DNA of 64,000 nt from Phallusia mammillata (lineage: Eukaryota; Chordata; Ascidiacea; Phlebobranchia; Ascidiidae). Positions 33,547 through 46,908 of the stretch are shown one piece after another. A program made the translations under genes and the position numbers. Location of the stretch: contig QLIY01000222.1 in the NCBI GenBank assembly GCA_003260075.1, forward strand, positions 1 through 64,000. The letters are read 5' to 3'. The stretch's first letter is position 1. Every line of letters starts with the position of its first letter. Under the pieces are notes generated by a model. It was not told the origin of the DNA. It saw only the letters and a program-made list of their open reading frames with translations, and ran no database searches.

Positions 33547-35868
33547 ACCCTTTCTTGATTGACGTGTTGACTAAAAAACGATGCTTTATTTGCTGGATCG
33601 ATGCGGGTAAGGCCACCAAAAGGTTTATTGCGCTAAAACCAAATAAACAGTGATTTTACGTGTAAGATCACCATTTAATGTCGTCTTAAATTGCCTATTC
33701 TTTGGGATCACCTTGAGGACAAGAACGTTATAGCCTATACATGCTTTGGCGCTAAACAAAACTTATATTTTATATTTTTATTTTTATTTGTGAAAACCAC
33801 CGAAACAAGCAGCCAAGGATTAAGAACCTCTGGATTGAGTTATATAAGCATTTCACGTCAAACATTGCACTAACCGGCGAGTAATTATATAACAATCTTA
33901 TGTAAACGCAAAACTTCCGACGAAAAATCAAACAAAAAATCAATCTACTTAGAAGCTAGACTAGTATAGCTTCTCCGGTTATACCGGATAAGAAATAGGC
34001 AATACACTGGAAACGTACGAAATTTAACATTGTTTATGTCCTAAAAAAATGTTTTTAACTAGAGCCTTTCGTCATGGTGACAATGAAAGTTGACAGGATG
34101 GTTGTAATAAAACGTAATGTTCCAAAAGCATGTAGACAAGTGAAGACGTAAGAAAAAACAAACAAACAATGTGAAAAGCATTTAGTTTTGTTTTTCTGAA
34201 AAGTAACCTCTCTTAAAATTTATCACGTTGGTCACAAAATGTTGTTTTCTTGCACTTTTCAAAATCTATCTTTACCACACATTTGTTCCCAAAGCGCAAA
34301 TGCTTTAATTACCCATGTAGCTTTTCTAATTAATATAAATACAGATGGAAACTTAATTCTGTGGTCTGATTTTACTGGTTTGTTTTACGCATCAAGTCTG
34401 ACAATGGCTTGCATCAAATAATTGCAATTCTACTGCACGCCACGATGGCAAAATCTGCTTTCGCTATATGCATAGGTATTGATTAAACCAACGTTTGGAA
34501 CACAGTAAACCCAAAAGCAACAGGCTACTCATCAAATTGTGACCTTTGAGGCACCCGAAAATGATTCACATGGTTTGACAGAAATGTGGTTATAAACCTC
34601 TTAATGTTGGATAGCTGTGGCTTGTGTCAGGCTGGTACTACTTAAAAGCGTCCGAAAATGACATAGGCGCATGTACATGACTGTTGTTAGCACTAAGAGT
34701 TTGTGAAAACAAGTGCTGGTTTTCCGAAAGTGGAAAACAATCATTGAGTAAAAGTGATTACAGTTAAGTTACATTCTAAACTACGCATGTCAACGGAACA
34801 AGTATGTACCCAATGTAGGTAACATATTGTTAGCTACTTCTACTTGCTTGCTACACTAAAACGCATTATAAAGGTTTCAGTAATATACAAGTGTCCCTTC
34901 AAAACTAACAAGTATCACATACATTTGTCATCAACACGAAAAATGCCATTCCTTGCCAATAAATCTCTTCTAGTGTTTAAAAAGTTTGAACTGTCATGTC
35001 ACTGAAACTGGCAATGGTTCATACAGACACCTCAAGACGGTTGTAGCGTATCAAGTCATGCTTAACACAACTCACGCCTCAATGGTTTTGCGACCGCACC
35101 ATAGCTCGGGATAAAGGAAGCATTTCGACGAAAAAAACGGGCTTTCAAGCGAATAGTATCAATGCTGTCTTTACGCTAAATCACAACAAGCGTGTTGTTT
35201 GCAAAGACAACAATGAAAAGTTAAGAGTTAGAGCCAATGAGTTGCTTAAAAAGACAAGAATAAACCAAAAATTATTTGTTTGCAATTTTTTGGCAAAAAC
35301 ATATCTTCTGACGATTTTTGCTAAGATATCAAACAAATTATATGTATTGGTAATTCAAAATGTCTTTACTTAACATGCTGCCTTGAAATTTATAAGCTTT
35401 TTACACATCCACCCCGTTCCAACTCTAACGTTTGTTTTACTGAATAATACGTAGTTACGAGATTTGTCTGGAGACTGCACGAGAGTTCTACACTTTTTTG
35501 CAACTTTGCCGACACCTAGTGAAAAGAAAACATCTTTATAATTTTCTAGTTCTTGGTAGGTCTACTTCATCTCTTCTGAACTTATCATAAAATAACAAAT
35601 ACAGCATTATGTTTGTAGCGACATCAGGGCTAAGGTTGTAATACTATGTTCACTTTATTGCTAAATTTTTTCCACAATGCACTTAATTACTTATCTGAAA
35701 CTAACCACTTTTAAAACATTATTTGTTTGTTTTTCTAAGCCTCGAAAGTTTTTTCCACTATTTTTTGAAGCTTTATTACATTTTGATTGTGTTGACCTGC
35801 GACAGTTACCAAGCAAATACAACAAGATTCTTGGCAAACGACTTTTCATGCGCAGTGATAACCTAAAG

Positions 35869-36216
35869 CAGTGGTTCCCAACCTTTCGTGGACCATGGCC
35901 CCCTTAAAGTAACTTTTTTGCCTCGTGGCCCCCTTCAAGTTACCATGTAGGACCTGTGGCCCCCTTAAAATGTAGATAGCAATCTCGCGTTGGAATGCGG
36001 TGTTAATTTTGGCCTTAAACAGGTCTAATAGAGTAAATGACCGTGATAAACCTCACTATACACAAATAGTATGTGAAATAGTCGATTAAATTCGGGAATC
36101 AAGTTAAAGTGAAAATGAATTTTAGTGGGTGTTTCTTGTGAATCTACACCCGTGGCCCCCCGGAACACAGCTCGTGGCCCCCCTGGGGGGCCATGGGCCC
36201 TGGTTGGGAACCACTG
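35869..36216. mobile_element. 348 bp hAT-type non-autonomous element with perfect target duplication
   Basis: The ends CAGTGGTTCCCAACC and GGTTGGGAACCACTG are perfect 15 bp inverted repeats. The 8-mer ACCTAAAG is present immediately on both sides (35861-35868 and 36217-36224). Inside are several GTGGCCCCC words. There is no coding capacity. The intact target duplication implies a fairly recent insertion. Confidence 0.88.
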
Positions 36217-37713
36217 ACCTAAAGGAATTACTAACATTGAAGTAAACGTTTTAAAATTTTAGTGGTTTTTGTTTTTGGCAGCAGCCACTTTTGCGACTAA
36301 CTGGTATCCAGACTAGACGGCAACTCACAACAAAAATCTAAACTCCCGTAAAACTTACAGACTAAAAAAAATACTAAATACCAAAAAAAACTGAAAATCT
36401 AAACCTATGACCTGTTTCATTCACAGCAGAGAAATTATACGTTTGCCTGGTCATGTTGTTGTTTTCATTAAGAACTGACTCTAGAAGGTCGTGCTTAACA
36501 CAACATACGCTTCAGCGGTTTTGTAAACATACAAATCGCTTTTAATGGACAAAAAGAACAACAACCAAGAAGTACTCGGGGTTTGACGACAAAATCACTA
36601 GAAGTAAAATACTAAACAAATGTTTTTCTCAAACTAAAATTTCTTGCGGTCTTTAATTTATTTTTGGCAGCAATCTTTATCTTTGAATTGAAATAATAAC
36701 CTCATTATAAGTGGTTTTGCTTCGCCTCAAATTTCATCAATTAACTGGTTTGTATCAGAACTGATACCAATTTCAAGTCATATCATTAAATCATTGATGC
36801 CCACTGACGAGAACATTTGCAGTTTTAAGTGTTCTCTTTTTTGTCCGGCGCTCGCTATGGGTGAATCTTTATTGACACCTATCGGCAATTTAAAGGTGAT
36901 TTAGTTAAAATTTGTTTCACACTGGTCTATTTATCTCTTTTGCGACATACATTACATTTCAGATTTTTGGTATTTGCTCTCTCTATATATAGACGTGCCT
37001 CTTAAATCTGAAATGGTATGCGTGTTCTGTGTAGAACTCCTTGCTTGCTGCACATCGATGAGTTTATGGTTTTGAAATATTGCAAGGATGGGCGATAAAT
37101 ACATATACAACGGCCCTATGTTTGTGTACTTAGACAGAAACATTGTCACGATATTCTCTTTACATTTGCTTTACATACTTTTACCGTATTTCTCCATGCA
37201 TACATTCCTGTCAATGGAAAACAAACAAATGTTCAGTAAACGCATTTGTAATCTGGACACAAACGAATTAAAATGTTATTTGTTACCGTTTTAGAAATGC
37301 ATTACAATTTTAGGAAATATCGATTTGTTTTGCGCGACATTCAGCCCCTAACCCTAACGTGACGCATCAAGTCAAAGTGATTTTCTCCTAACGCTGACCT
37401 GTACTGACTGACGGTCCGAGATGTTGTTTTGGCGTTCGCTTTACATGTTCCAGGTGCCCGCTACTTTTCTTACGAACTTTTTAATGCTTATGAGGTAGCA
37501 GTTTAAGAAGGAGATAACGTTGTTGATCCATAATTAAAGTTAAATATCAAGGTAGGTGGCTATAAACTACTTCATCGCTCAAATTGTGTTTGCATAACAT
37601 GGTGTGGAGGTAATGAGTTTGAGAGATTATTTGCTCCTCATAATCCCTTCGCCATTAGTGCGTAGCCAGTAACGCACTGCCAAGGCAAAGAGTCGATTGC
37701 TTGACGTTTTGGA

Positions 37714-37953
37714 ATGTCGCTATTTGAACAGCAAGGTGAACAAACACAGCACGCTTGTTACGTCACAATCAAGCGCAGAACTGGCAAAAGATTTTTTTGC
37801 TTTGAGTTAAACATTGATCAGACAACAGATGCAGACTTAAGAGACGTGTTGCTTGTTGCGAGTGGCATCTTGGATAAACCGCAAATGTTTAGCTTGTTAG
37901 GCAATGTAGCAGAACATCGTTTTGTGTTTTACCGTGAATTTATGGAAAAGTAA
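37714..37953 (+). CDS. Candidate small protein, 79 aa, unrecognised
   Basis: A true ATG ORF ending TAA. The product is mixed in composition (for example TIKRRTGKRFFCFELN and DADLRDVLLVASG) and looks less biased than chance ORFs nearby. There is no signal peptide, no membrane span and no family that I recognise. At this length chance is a fair explanation. Confidence 0.15.
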   Translation: MSLFEQQGEQTQHACYVTIKRRTGKRFFCFELNIDQTTDADLRDVLLVASGILDKPQMFSLLGNVAEHRFVFYREFMEK

Positions 37954-40900
37954 ACTTAAAATCTGGACACATTGGAAGCTGTATGAGTGTGTTAAAATTG
38001 TTTTGGGATACATCCTGTTCAGGAAATGGACTATCAAAGTGATGTCGCGTAAGCCGTGGACAAACAAAGCGGAATTGAATTAGGTTAGGTGTTGCGTTTA
38101 CGGGTGATGGCTTGACAAAAAGGGAATTAGCTATAACAGAACGTGGACTTATGCTCGAAAGTTTTAGGTTTTTCAGCTTTGCCTTTGAAAACTTTTGCAG
38201 CCATGCCAAGCTCTAACTTGTATAAATGCGATCTCGTTTTGAGTTAAAATTAGGTAAAAAATGTCCGTTAAAATCCTGAACACGTCGAGATTGAAGTTCT
38301 TTCCAATACTTAAGAACAAAAACGTGTATAATTGAATGGCCCCTCAGGGGGTGTTCCTTGATAGCGGAGGTTGACCAATTAGTGCAGACAAATTACACTC
38401 CACCTCTTGTTCGGCCTTGGTCGAGTGCACCAAATCACCTATCGAGAGTTTTTTGGCACAATTAAGGCAGCCTGCGGCAAATCACCACCTAACGTGACGA
38501 AATTGGCAATTCCCACGTTAGCAGTACTGGTTATTACAATATTCAGTCTTTTGCGTTTAATTTTGTCCCACATTGCAAGCAGGTGTTGTGTAAGGTGTGG
38601 TGGATAAAGAAGTTTGTTGGCGGGTCTGTTTGGATAGTACTGACATTTAAGAAAGTTTGTTGGTGTTGTTGTTAGTTTTGATTTAGAAAGTGAAGTCGTT
38701 CCGCCATGTGGTAATTTTTATCTTGTTCCATGTTTAAAAAAGTCATCAGTTTAGTCAGGTAAAATAACAAAACATAGCACACAACCCTTGCAATCCTAAG
38801 GTTTTAGATGGACGTGTTAGGAAAAAAGAGAGAAGTTCATACTGCCGTGAGGGTCAAGTTTACTTTGCTGATCACAGTTTTACGAAAGCCGAAGTGTTTA
38901 CTTCAGCCTTGTCTAAACATCTATTTATCACCGGGATTTCATGTAGCTAGTCAAAAATGTCGAGTGCGTTGTTACGCTGCTGGGAATGATGGTTTTGCAA
39001 CCGTGGGTGGTCTTTATTGGTGCGGTAGTCAACAATTGTTGTCGAACGGACCGTTTGCGGCTAGTTCAACCCAAAGCAGCCAGGATCGGTGCTTAGCGGT
39101 CAACATGTACTTGCAAGTCTCCATACCATACAAGGCACGTTGCGAGCAGATACAAGTTTAGAGACCGCGTTTTCGGGAAATTTCTTTCAAAACGCAACCT
39201 GCGTTAGTAAGCCTGCACTCAATGCACAGCCAGTTTGTGTGTGGAGTAGCTCTCAATTCAGAAACAGAATTGCTGTGTAGAATCCTTGTCAGAATTTCGA
39301 AAAAGAAAGTGATTTACGATTCATCGGTAGTTCCATTATCGCTTCAATTTAGATTTGAAAACCAAACCGAAAGCTTTGCATAAGTCTATTTGGACATTTG
39401 AAATGGTGATCCATCACGCCTGGGTAATAACTCGCACATAAAGAGCGAAACTCTGATGATGTGAGCTGTGCCACTCGACGGAAAGTAAGGCGGCATCTTT
39501 GAACGATTGCTGGGTTAATGGAAACGGAATGTTTGTAATGGGGCGTTTTTTTATGGCCGAACTGTTCGCTTCACAATGGATTTTGTTTTCAAAAAAAGTA
39601 AATGGTATGTCTGTTTGATCGTGAAAGTAGGCAAGTTGATATTCTAGGGGCTAAAACGTTGCGACTTCGATTCCCATGGTCGTCCGTTGGTCGGTATATT
39701 GTGCTGATATTGTTACGCGATTATACTTATTATCCTACAGTGAGGTAGCGTGCAGAGTTTAAAGTGAGTATCTTTGATGAATTCAGACCATTCAGATTCA
39801 GTCAATCAAAACACTTCGGCTAGGCGAAACTGCTTTATTGTTGCTGGGTGTAAAGTTTAACGTTTTTTTGCAAGTTGTAGAACTGCAAGTGTGTTATGAT
39901 TTACCTTAAAATTAAGCTGTTTACCGGACAAGTATAAAATGACTAGCTTTAGTTGTTAACCGTTTGTAGGTATTGTATGTTACAACTTTCAGGGGCTACT
40001 ATTAACACGGATGACGTAATTGAAAAACGCGTAAACGTAGGGACGTCGGGCAAAAAACTTTCGCCCCGGGTTGAACGTTTTCACAAAGCACCATTGTTTC
40101 ACGGCTTCTTGTCGTGTATTTTGGTCTGTTTTGTGGAAAATAGTGCTTCGTTGAAGACGTTATCGCTCAAAAACCGCTGTACAAACTGCAATTCGGACTT
40201 CTGTGAACGCATAGTTGCAGCTGAGAAATTTTTGTGGCAGATGGGAAACGTTTGTCAGTGCAAAACACTGTGTAATATCAGTTTTTTAAAGCATCATGAA
40301 AAAATAGTTTTTTCTGTTTCGATATTGTTATACCTCAAGCGATTTGCTGAATTGAATTTGAAACTTTTCAGTAAATGTTTTATGCAATGTACCGATTTGG
40401 TATTGTGGTTCATGTTCAGGGCTTGTCTAGAGTCTAATACAAGTCGTACGTTTGGTCAAGTGTCCATAAGTGGACACTCTGCAAGCCGTTAAGGTTTTCG
40501 ACGGGGCAGTTTATCTCTTACCGGATTAGCGTACTTGTACCGTATCGGCAGGGGCTCGAGACGTTTCGGATAAGGATTTCCAGCTCTGGCTTCTTGCGAA
40601 TAGTTTACAAGTGGTGAGCACGCGACCGCTGAAAGATGTGAAACAAGACGACAGATCTGAAGTCTGCCATCTTTCTGTTGGCGGCTTGTGGTGGTATTGA
40701 TGTGGGAGTTGCATTGCCAAACCGCATTTTGTGTATCATGCATTGTGAAGTCAGGCAAGCTATGTATGCAACATGCTCAGTGTTTTTTGGTGTTTTAGAT
40801 CTGGTCGATTTTGCCCACAACTTTTTTTAGGCCTGCGCTGGCGTATTTAGATGATGTGAAATTTTTTTGGTTGAGCACTGAATGTCGAAAAAATCTCTGA

Positions 40901-42564
40901 AAAATATGTGGTCTCCAAAGTAAATGTTTCAACCATAACAACTATACGTGCTTTTGTTGTCAGATAAAATATTAAGCCGTAAACAGTGCACAAGTTCTTA
41001 TATAGTTGTTCCAAACGGAGGTGATTTTGGTTTGTAAAACATTTAAAAAACATGTTTTATGTTTACATATTACAGTAGGTAACTCGCCACAACCAGACGA
41101 AATGTAAACAAGCGCTCCAATACACGCAATGTGTGACCACCAGGTTTTATTGCCCCGTTGCTATCATTTCTATACAAAGCCAAAAATATGTCCCATGTTT
41201 AACTTTAATGGGACATCGTCAAAGTCAAAATTTTGAACACAAATTTGAGACGCTTTAATTTGACCTGAATTTCTTACCGCTTCACCTCACTGCTCTACAG
41301 CCGCTTAAAGGTCATTACATGCAATTTTAGCTGCAAAACATGCGGATTACGATGTCTGTGTAAAGTGCCTGTTCCGGTTTAGGCCCGGTTCACAGTACAA
41401 AAATACTTTCGGTTCAATCTATACTGTAATTTGGGAAATGCTATGCGAAACAGGCGCCAATTTTGCAAGTGCATGTTGCTTCCAGCAATTTGATATCAAA
41501 CTTCCTTTACGTTGAGATCATGACTATGTCCCTTTTTTCTGGTTATTGAGACCTAAGCTTAAAAGCAGGTTGCTTTTGTGGGATCGAGATTAATGTACAT
41601 AAAGTCAACTCAAAATTCAGTTTTACATTTTAATTCAATGGTTTGTATTCTAATTTTTCGTGTACACAAAGTGAATGCCGAACGTGAGTACCGAACAATT
41701 GAAAATAGAGAAGTGCTTACTTTAATTTAAATGCACTCCCCACGAACAGCCGTGCAGTTGTTCAAAAGGTATACAAACCGCAATTGATTTTGTGCTCCCT
41801 ATTCAGTTCCGCTGTGAGCATACACATCAGGTTTTCGCAGTCTTAGAGTTGGAAATTCACAGGCTCGTGTGTTGTTTTTGCGGTGGTGGATAAGCTTACA
41901 ACTATCCAGATTTCTATTTCCGTGCACTGTCGGATATCAAAGCCTAACTAGTTCAGAATTTACATCCAGCACTGCGGCTCGCTTAATATATTTCCCACGT
42001 CCCGCAGTAGAGCAATATGAAAATTGGTTCGAGTTAATAACTTTGACAATTGGGTGTTGAGCCTGTGATCTTGCGGACCTGAACTGAAGCCGAAAGGTTT
42101 CTCGCCTATGGTATGCAAAGTTGCCCTGGATTACTCCACCTCTGGCGCCACTAAAACGCGCTAACCGGTGGCATTTTATTTGGCACGATGTTGTGGGGAA
42201 AAGCTGCTTTTTCATCTTTTCTATGTATGTGCTCATAATCTTGCCCGTGTTGACCAAGTTGGGATGGTAATTCGTTTCACTTTCACTTTTTTAGTTTACG
42301 AGAAGCATTCAAATCACTGACGATGGCATAAATGTTGGTCGAAACGTTTGGGATTAAAGCATGTCGGTTTTAATATGCTTTTTGGCCAATATTAAACTTG
42401 AGTTGCGAGTCTGGTGAGTAGGGCTCCTGTTTGATCATCACATCTGTGTTTTTTTTCTCAATAAAGCGAACGCATTTTCGGTCAAGTTCAAAGTTGACAT
42501 ATTGCAAGTGGTGGGCTGTCGCAAACCCGTGCGATAACGCCTTTCGCACATTTCACGCAATCTT

Positions 42565-42801
42565 ATGTCTGCGTCTAGGCAATCGGACGCTTTCCACCGG
42601 CTATTGGGGAAACTGCATGACACGTGTATTGACACCTCGTCCCGGTTCGCAGGACTCACTGACCTCAACGATTCAGAAAAAAATGCTCTGATCTTGTGGT
42701 CCTTATATGCCGCGAGCGCACTTTACCGAAACGCACTTGCAAGAGCAGTTATTCGACAAGTGTCGATCTGCATCGATGCACACTTCAAGCGTTTGTTGTA
42801 G
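42565..42801 (+). CDS. Candidate small protein, 78 aa, unrecognised
   Basis: An ATG ORF whose product looks helical (RLLGKLHDTC, NALILWSLYAASALYRNAL). The G+C is somewhat higher than the surroundings. No family is recognised. It could be one exon of a gene or chance. Confidence 0.18.
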   Translation: MSASRQSDAFHRLLGKLHDTCIDTSSRFAGLTDLNDSEKNALILWSLYAASALYRNALARAVIRQVSICIDAHFKRLL

Positions 42802-43540
42802 TGTTTTTTGTTATGTAACTTGGAAGCCTTTGCGATAGATTAATGGGTTTTCTAGAGATTTTCAAAAGTGATTAGATAAGAAATGTTTTGCCACTGCACA
42901 CACAGGTGAAGAACAGTTTAATTTATTGTTATGTGACTCATCACTCAGAATTATGTAGCAAAGTATTTTTTGTGAACATGGGTTGTGCTGGTATTGCGCA
43001 GCAGTGTATTCCGAAACAGAAAGTAGTCGATCCTCCGAAACACTTCTCTCTCTCTGAACGGAAACGTGTTTAAGCAGAGAATAATGCGAGCTTACGTTGA
43101 CTTTCACCCCAGGCATCAATCTTTCAGCAATGTTACTTCAGAGACCACCTTTGCTGCGGGTTGATCATATCTTTGAGTGCGTTTTAACACAAGGTTTGGC
43201 GCCATGCCGGCGTTAGACCAGCCCAGGAAATCTGCTATTTCAGAGTTTTCCCTTTACTGCCGAGATAGGAAAGAGGCACGCGAGTTTTGTTGACACAGCG
43301 TGTTTGGGCCAAAGTGAGTTCGCCTTCGGATTAACGCCAACCCAAAGGCTGTCCGTCATTGTCAATACATCTCCTTTATATGTAGGAACGCAAGCTGGAA
43401 GTTGCGTGATTCAGCAAAAGGCATGCTGGCAAACGTTCACAGTCAGACCCAGCATACAATTGTGCCAATGGCATCTGTTTAGCTGTTGAATAGCTTTTGT
43501 CGCGTCAGTGACCTTTAAAGATGAGTCAGCATATCGACGG

Positions 43541-43589
43541 GATTCAAGTGCCTTTGGGTAGACGAATCCAACCCAAAGGCACTTGATTC
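43541..43589. repeat. Short hairpin, 19 bp stem and 11-base loop
   Basis: The left arm GATTCAAGTGCCTTTGGGT (43541-43559) pairs with 43571-43589 with one mismatch. It could be a structured RNA, a foldback or a protein-binding site. There is no sign of a coding context. Confidence 0.85.
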
Positions 43590-44853
43590 GAAATCTAGCT
43601 CATTGCTTTCCATTTCATTAACTTACGTTTAAAAGGTGTTACATTTGGAAATTGGATCGAGACAAATTGCTCATGTAGAAAGTTGGTGGTAAATATGTAT
43701 ATACCCTGGGTTCAAATACCAGCTAATGAGTTGACTATAACCCGAGACAGTATCTCGAAGTCAATGTTATGTATAGTATTTTGGAAGTGTAAGTGACGTT
43801 GTTGTGGTCGTACGTCATACTGGGCTACGATGAAGTTGTTTGTCAGGGTCCAAAGGTTGTAGATTGGTGGTTGAACTTTGAGTAACGTATAGTAATTATA
43901 CCTGCTATGCCCTTTTATGTCCTATATAGCACCTTTTGTCCCCAAGGACCCCAGTTTGTTGGTTGTTTATTGTCCTGTGTAGGTTCCTATTTTTAAAATC
44001 GTCTCGTCGACGTATATTATTTTTTATTTACAATTTAACTGTTGAAATAATTCAAAATGTAAGCGAGGAATTTGCCTAGTCAGGTAACTTTGCAATATTT
44101 AGCGAAAATGCATTTTAACAAACTGCTTTTCAACTATTGTTTGAGATTGCTATATTAAAGTGTCATACATTTCCATGTTTGGGTGAAATACCATTTACTG
44201 GTGTAACTTCTAGGTTTGAGCGCGAAACACAGAAAATGCGTTCATCTCCCAGTTTGTTACAGTTCTGTTGCTCAGTTTGTCGTGAAAACACTGACATTTT
44301 CCGCCCGAATTCCCTTGACAATTTCGCGCACAATTGAAGAAGCTTGAATCTAACGCCTTGCTTTCGGTTCCGTTTGATTTCAGTTGACATTTCGGACGTT
44401 AGAAATACCACTTGAACAAAGTCCATGTAGTTTCATGGGACATGTGTTCAACTAACGGTCAACTATCTGTGGGTTTTGCTCTGTTTTCCCATCCCATTCA
44501 TGTGGTCGGCATGTCGGAAATAGCCGCTAATCACTAATGCCCGATAAAGGACTCTTAAGTGCTTGTTGTTTATGACCCTATAATTACGGCGTGTTGATTC
44601 TTTTTTTACGAACCTGAAAATACATGCTAGAGCTCTGTATATTTGCGGTGATGAACACCTCTTCACAGTGTTTGCCTTCCCGCGGTGAGTAGCACACAAC
44701 GGCGTGCTACGTTCATCACGTTCACATAAGCCCAAGGCCGCTTTTCGCCCGAAGTAAATTGAGTTACGCGTAATATAGATGAGGTAGCGTCTCTGCCAAG
44801 GGGAGAAATGGTTGTCTTGGTTATCTGACTCAAAGAGGTTAGATATGTGTATT

Positions 44854-46088
44854 AGGTCACAAGTTTTAGAGCCCACGTTAAACAGGCACTTTATAATCAA
44901 GACCGGCTTTATGATTTCAAGAAGCTTTATGCTGTTGACTGTAAAGGAGATTTTATTCCGTACCATTTATTTTTTTGATGGACGATCGTATATTTGAACT
45001 GTACTACCATGTAATACGCTTATCGTGATTTGATATTTTATTAGGTGATTTGCATAACGTTTAAATTGGTGTTTCAGCAAATTCTAATAAGCGGTACAGA
45101 AAGTTGTGTTATTACTGTTTCAAATCGTCATGTAAATATTTTTTTTGCTGCAGTAATGTACAAGTTTTTCAACATTCTTAGCAGGAATAATCATACCAAA
45201 ATATTCGAAAATAGTTTAAATTGTTTCAAGGTTTTACAATTTTTTATACTGTCAGCGTCAGCTGGTGAACACCGAGGTATTTTCGCGATATTTTGTCAAA
45301 ACTTAACAAACAAACTAGAGAAACTACTTACGCTAACCGTAGTATGTGGAAAACGGAAGTAAAACCTGGGATTTCCAGAGTGCCTTCGTTACGTATATTT
45401 TTCTATTCATCAATTTTATATTGAACCGTTGTTGCCCCTTTTCCGTCTCTATTTAAACTCGGGGGGGGGGAAGGTCACAAGTTTTAGAGGCCACGTTAAA
45501 CAGTCTATAGGCACTTTATAATCAAGACATGCTTTATGATTTCAAGAAGCTTATACTGTTGACTGTAAAGGAGATTTTATTCCGTACCATTTACTTTTTT
45601 GATGGACGATTGTATATTTGAACTGTACTACCATGCAATACGCTTATCGTGATTTGATAATTTATTAGGTGATTTGCATAATGTTTAAATTGGTGTTTCA
45701 GCGAATTCTAAAAAGCGGTACAGAAAGTTGTGTTATTAATGTTTCAAATCGTCATGGAAATATTTTTTGCTGCCGGAATGTACAAGTTTTTCAACATTCT
45801 TAGGAGGAATTACCAAACCAAAATGTTCGCAAATAGTTTAAACTGTTTCAAGGTTTTACGATTTTTTATACTGTCAGCGTCACCTGGTGAACACCTTGGT
45901 ATTTTCGCGATGTTTTGTCAAAACTTAACAAACAAACTTAAGAAAATACTTACGCTAACCTCTTGTAGTATCTGGAAAACGGAAGTAAAACCAGGGATTT
46001 CCAGAATGCCTTCGTTACGTATATTTTTCTATTCATCAATCTATATTGAACCGTTGTTGCCCCTTTTCCGTGTCCATTTAAACTCGTA
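44854..46088. repeat. Long direct repeat (about 610 bp) around a 10-G run (45461-45470)
   Basis: The longest of the allele-join duplications. The unit from AGGTCACAAGTTTTAGAG to ATTTAAACTCG is present twice, with numerous substitutions and small indels (several per 100 bases). Confidence 0.9.
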
Positions 46089-46100
46089 GCCCATGATGTG

Positions 46101-46663
46101 TTAATCATGCTTGTTACTCATTATTTCTTCGTTTTCTCCCTAATTTGGCAATTTAGATCACGTGTTTATCAAAAGTATGTTTCCGATTCAATACATTTCA
46201 AGTAGACCTTAAGAGGATTAACTGTGGGAGAATTTACACTCGCATATTTGTGACACAACTTTTTTTGCTGTGCAGGTGGTATGTGTAAAACTTTAGGGAT
46301 TTAGATCCAACACGCTTGCTGCTGATCAAAAAATCTTTAGGAAACTTAATCTAAAGTCACCGCAACCTTTGAACTCGGGGGGGGGGTTAATCATTCTCGT
46401 TTCTCATTATTTTTTCGTTCTTCTTCCTAATTTGGTAATTTAGATCGCAGATTTGCCAAAGAATGTTTCCGATTGAATAACTTTAAAGTAGACCTTTAGA
46501 GGATTAACTGTGGGGGAATTTGCGCTTCCACATGGATGTGACACAACCTTTTTTACCGTGCAGGTGGCATGTGTAAAACTTTAGGGATTTGGATCTAACA
46601 CGCTTGCTGCTGATCAAAAATCTTTAGGAAACTTAATCTAAAGTCACCGCAACCTTTGAACTC
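46101..46663. repeat. Direct repeat around a 10-G run (46377-46386)
   Basis: About 275 bp from TTAATCAT to CGCAACCTTTGAACTC is present twice with many substitutions. It lies directly after the previous duplication. Confidence 0.9.
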
Positions 46664-46851
46664 TGACGTTGACGGAGCGAAGTAGTCAAGATCAAACAGA
46701 TTCAGGCAATTCGAAAAATACCAGCAGTGCTGCCCTTCAACTCTGTGATCGTATACTGACACTCACTTGTCATCATATTTGTTGATTGCAAGATACACTT
46801 TGAAGGTGGAAAGGTAAGATTTGCGTTTATACTTCACATTTGTTAAACTGG

Positions 46852-46908
46852 TTTAAAGGCAAGGCCAGGAATTCCCAGTGGAATTATTTGCCTTGCATCT
46901 CCTTTAAA
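46852..46908. repeat. Imperfect 57-base hairpin
   Basis: TTTAAAGG pairs with CCTTTAAA, CAAGGC with GCCTTG, and GAATTCC with GGAATT, around a short loop, with small bulges between. The size and bulged form resemble a small-RNA precursor, but there is no known family match. Confidence 0.6.

Noticed and set aside
39953-40492. 179 aa plus-strand ORF
   Set aside because: It has a non-ATG start, no family likeness and no splice context. One ORF of this length is expected by chance in such a window.
44463-44966. 167 aa minus-strand ORF
   Set aside because: No recognisable domain. It overlaps one copy of the join duplication at 44854, and the second copy does not preserve the frame through its part.
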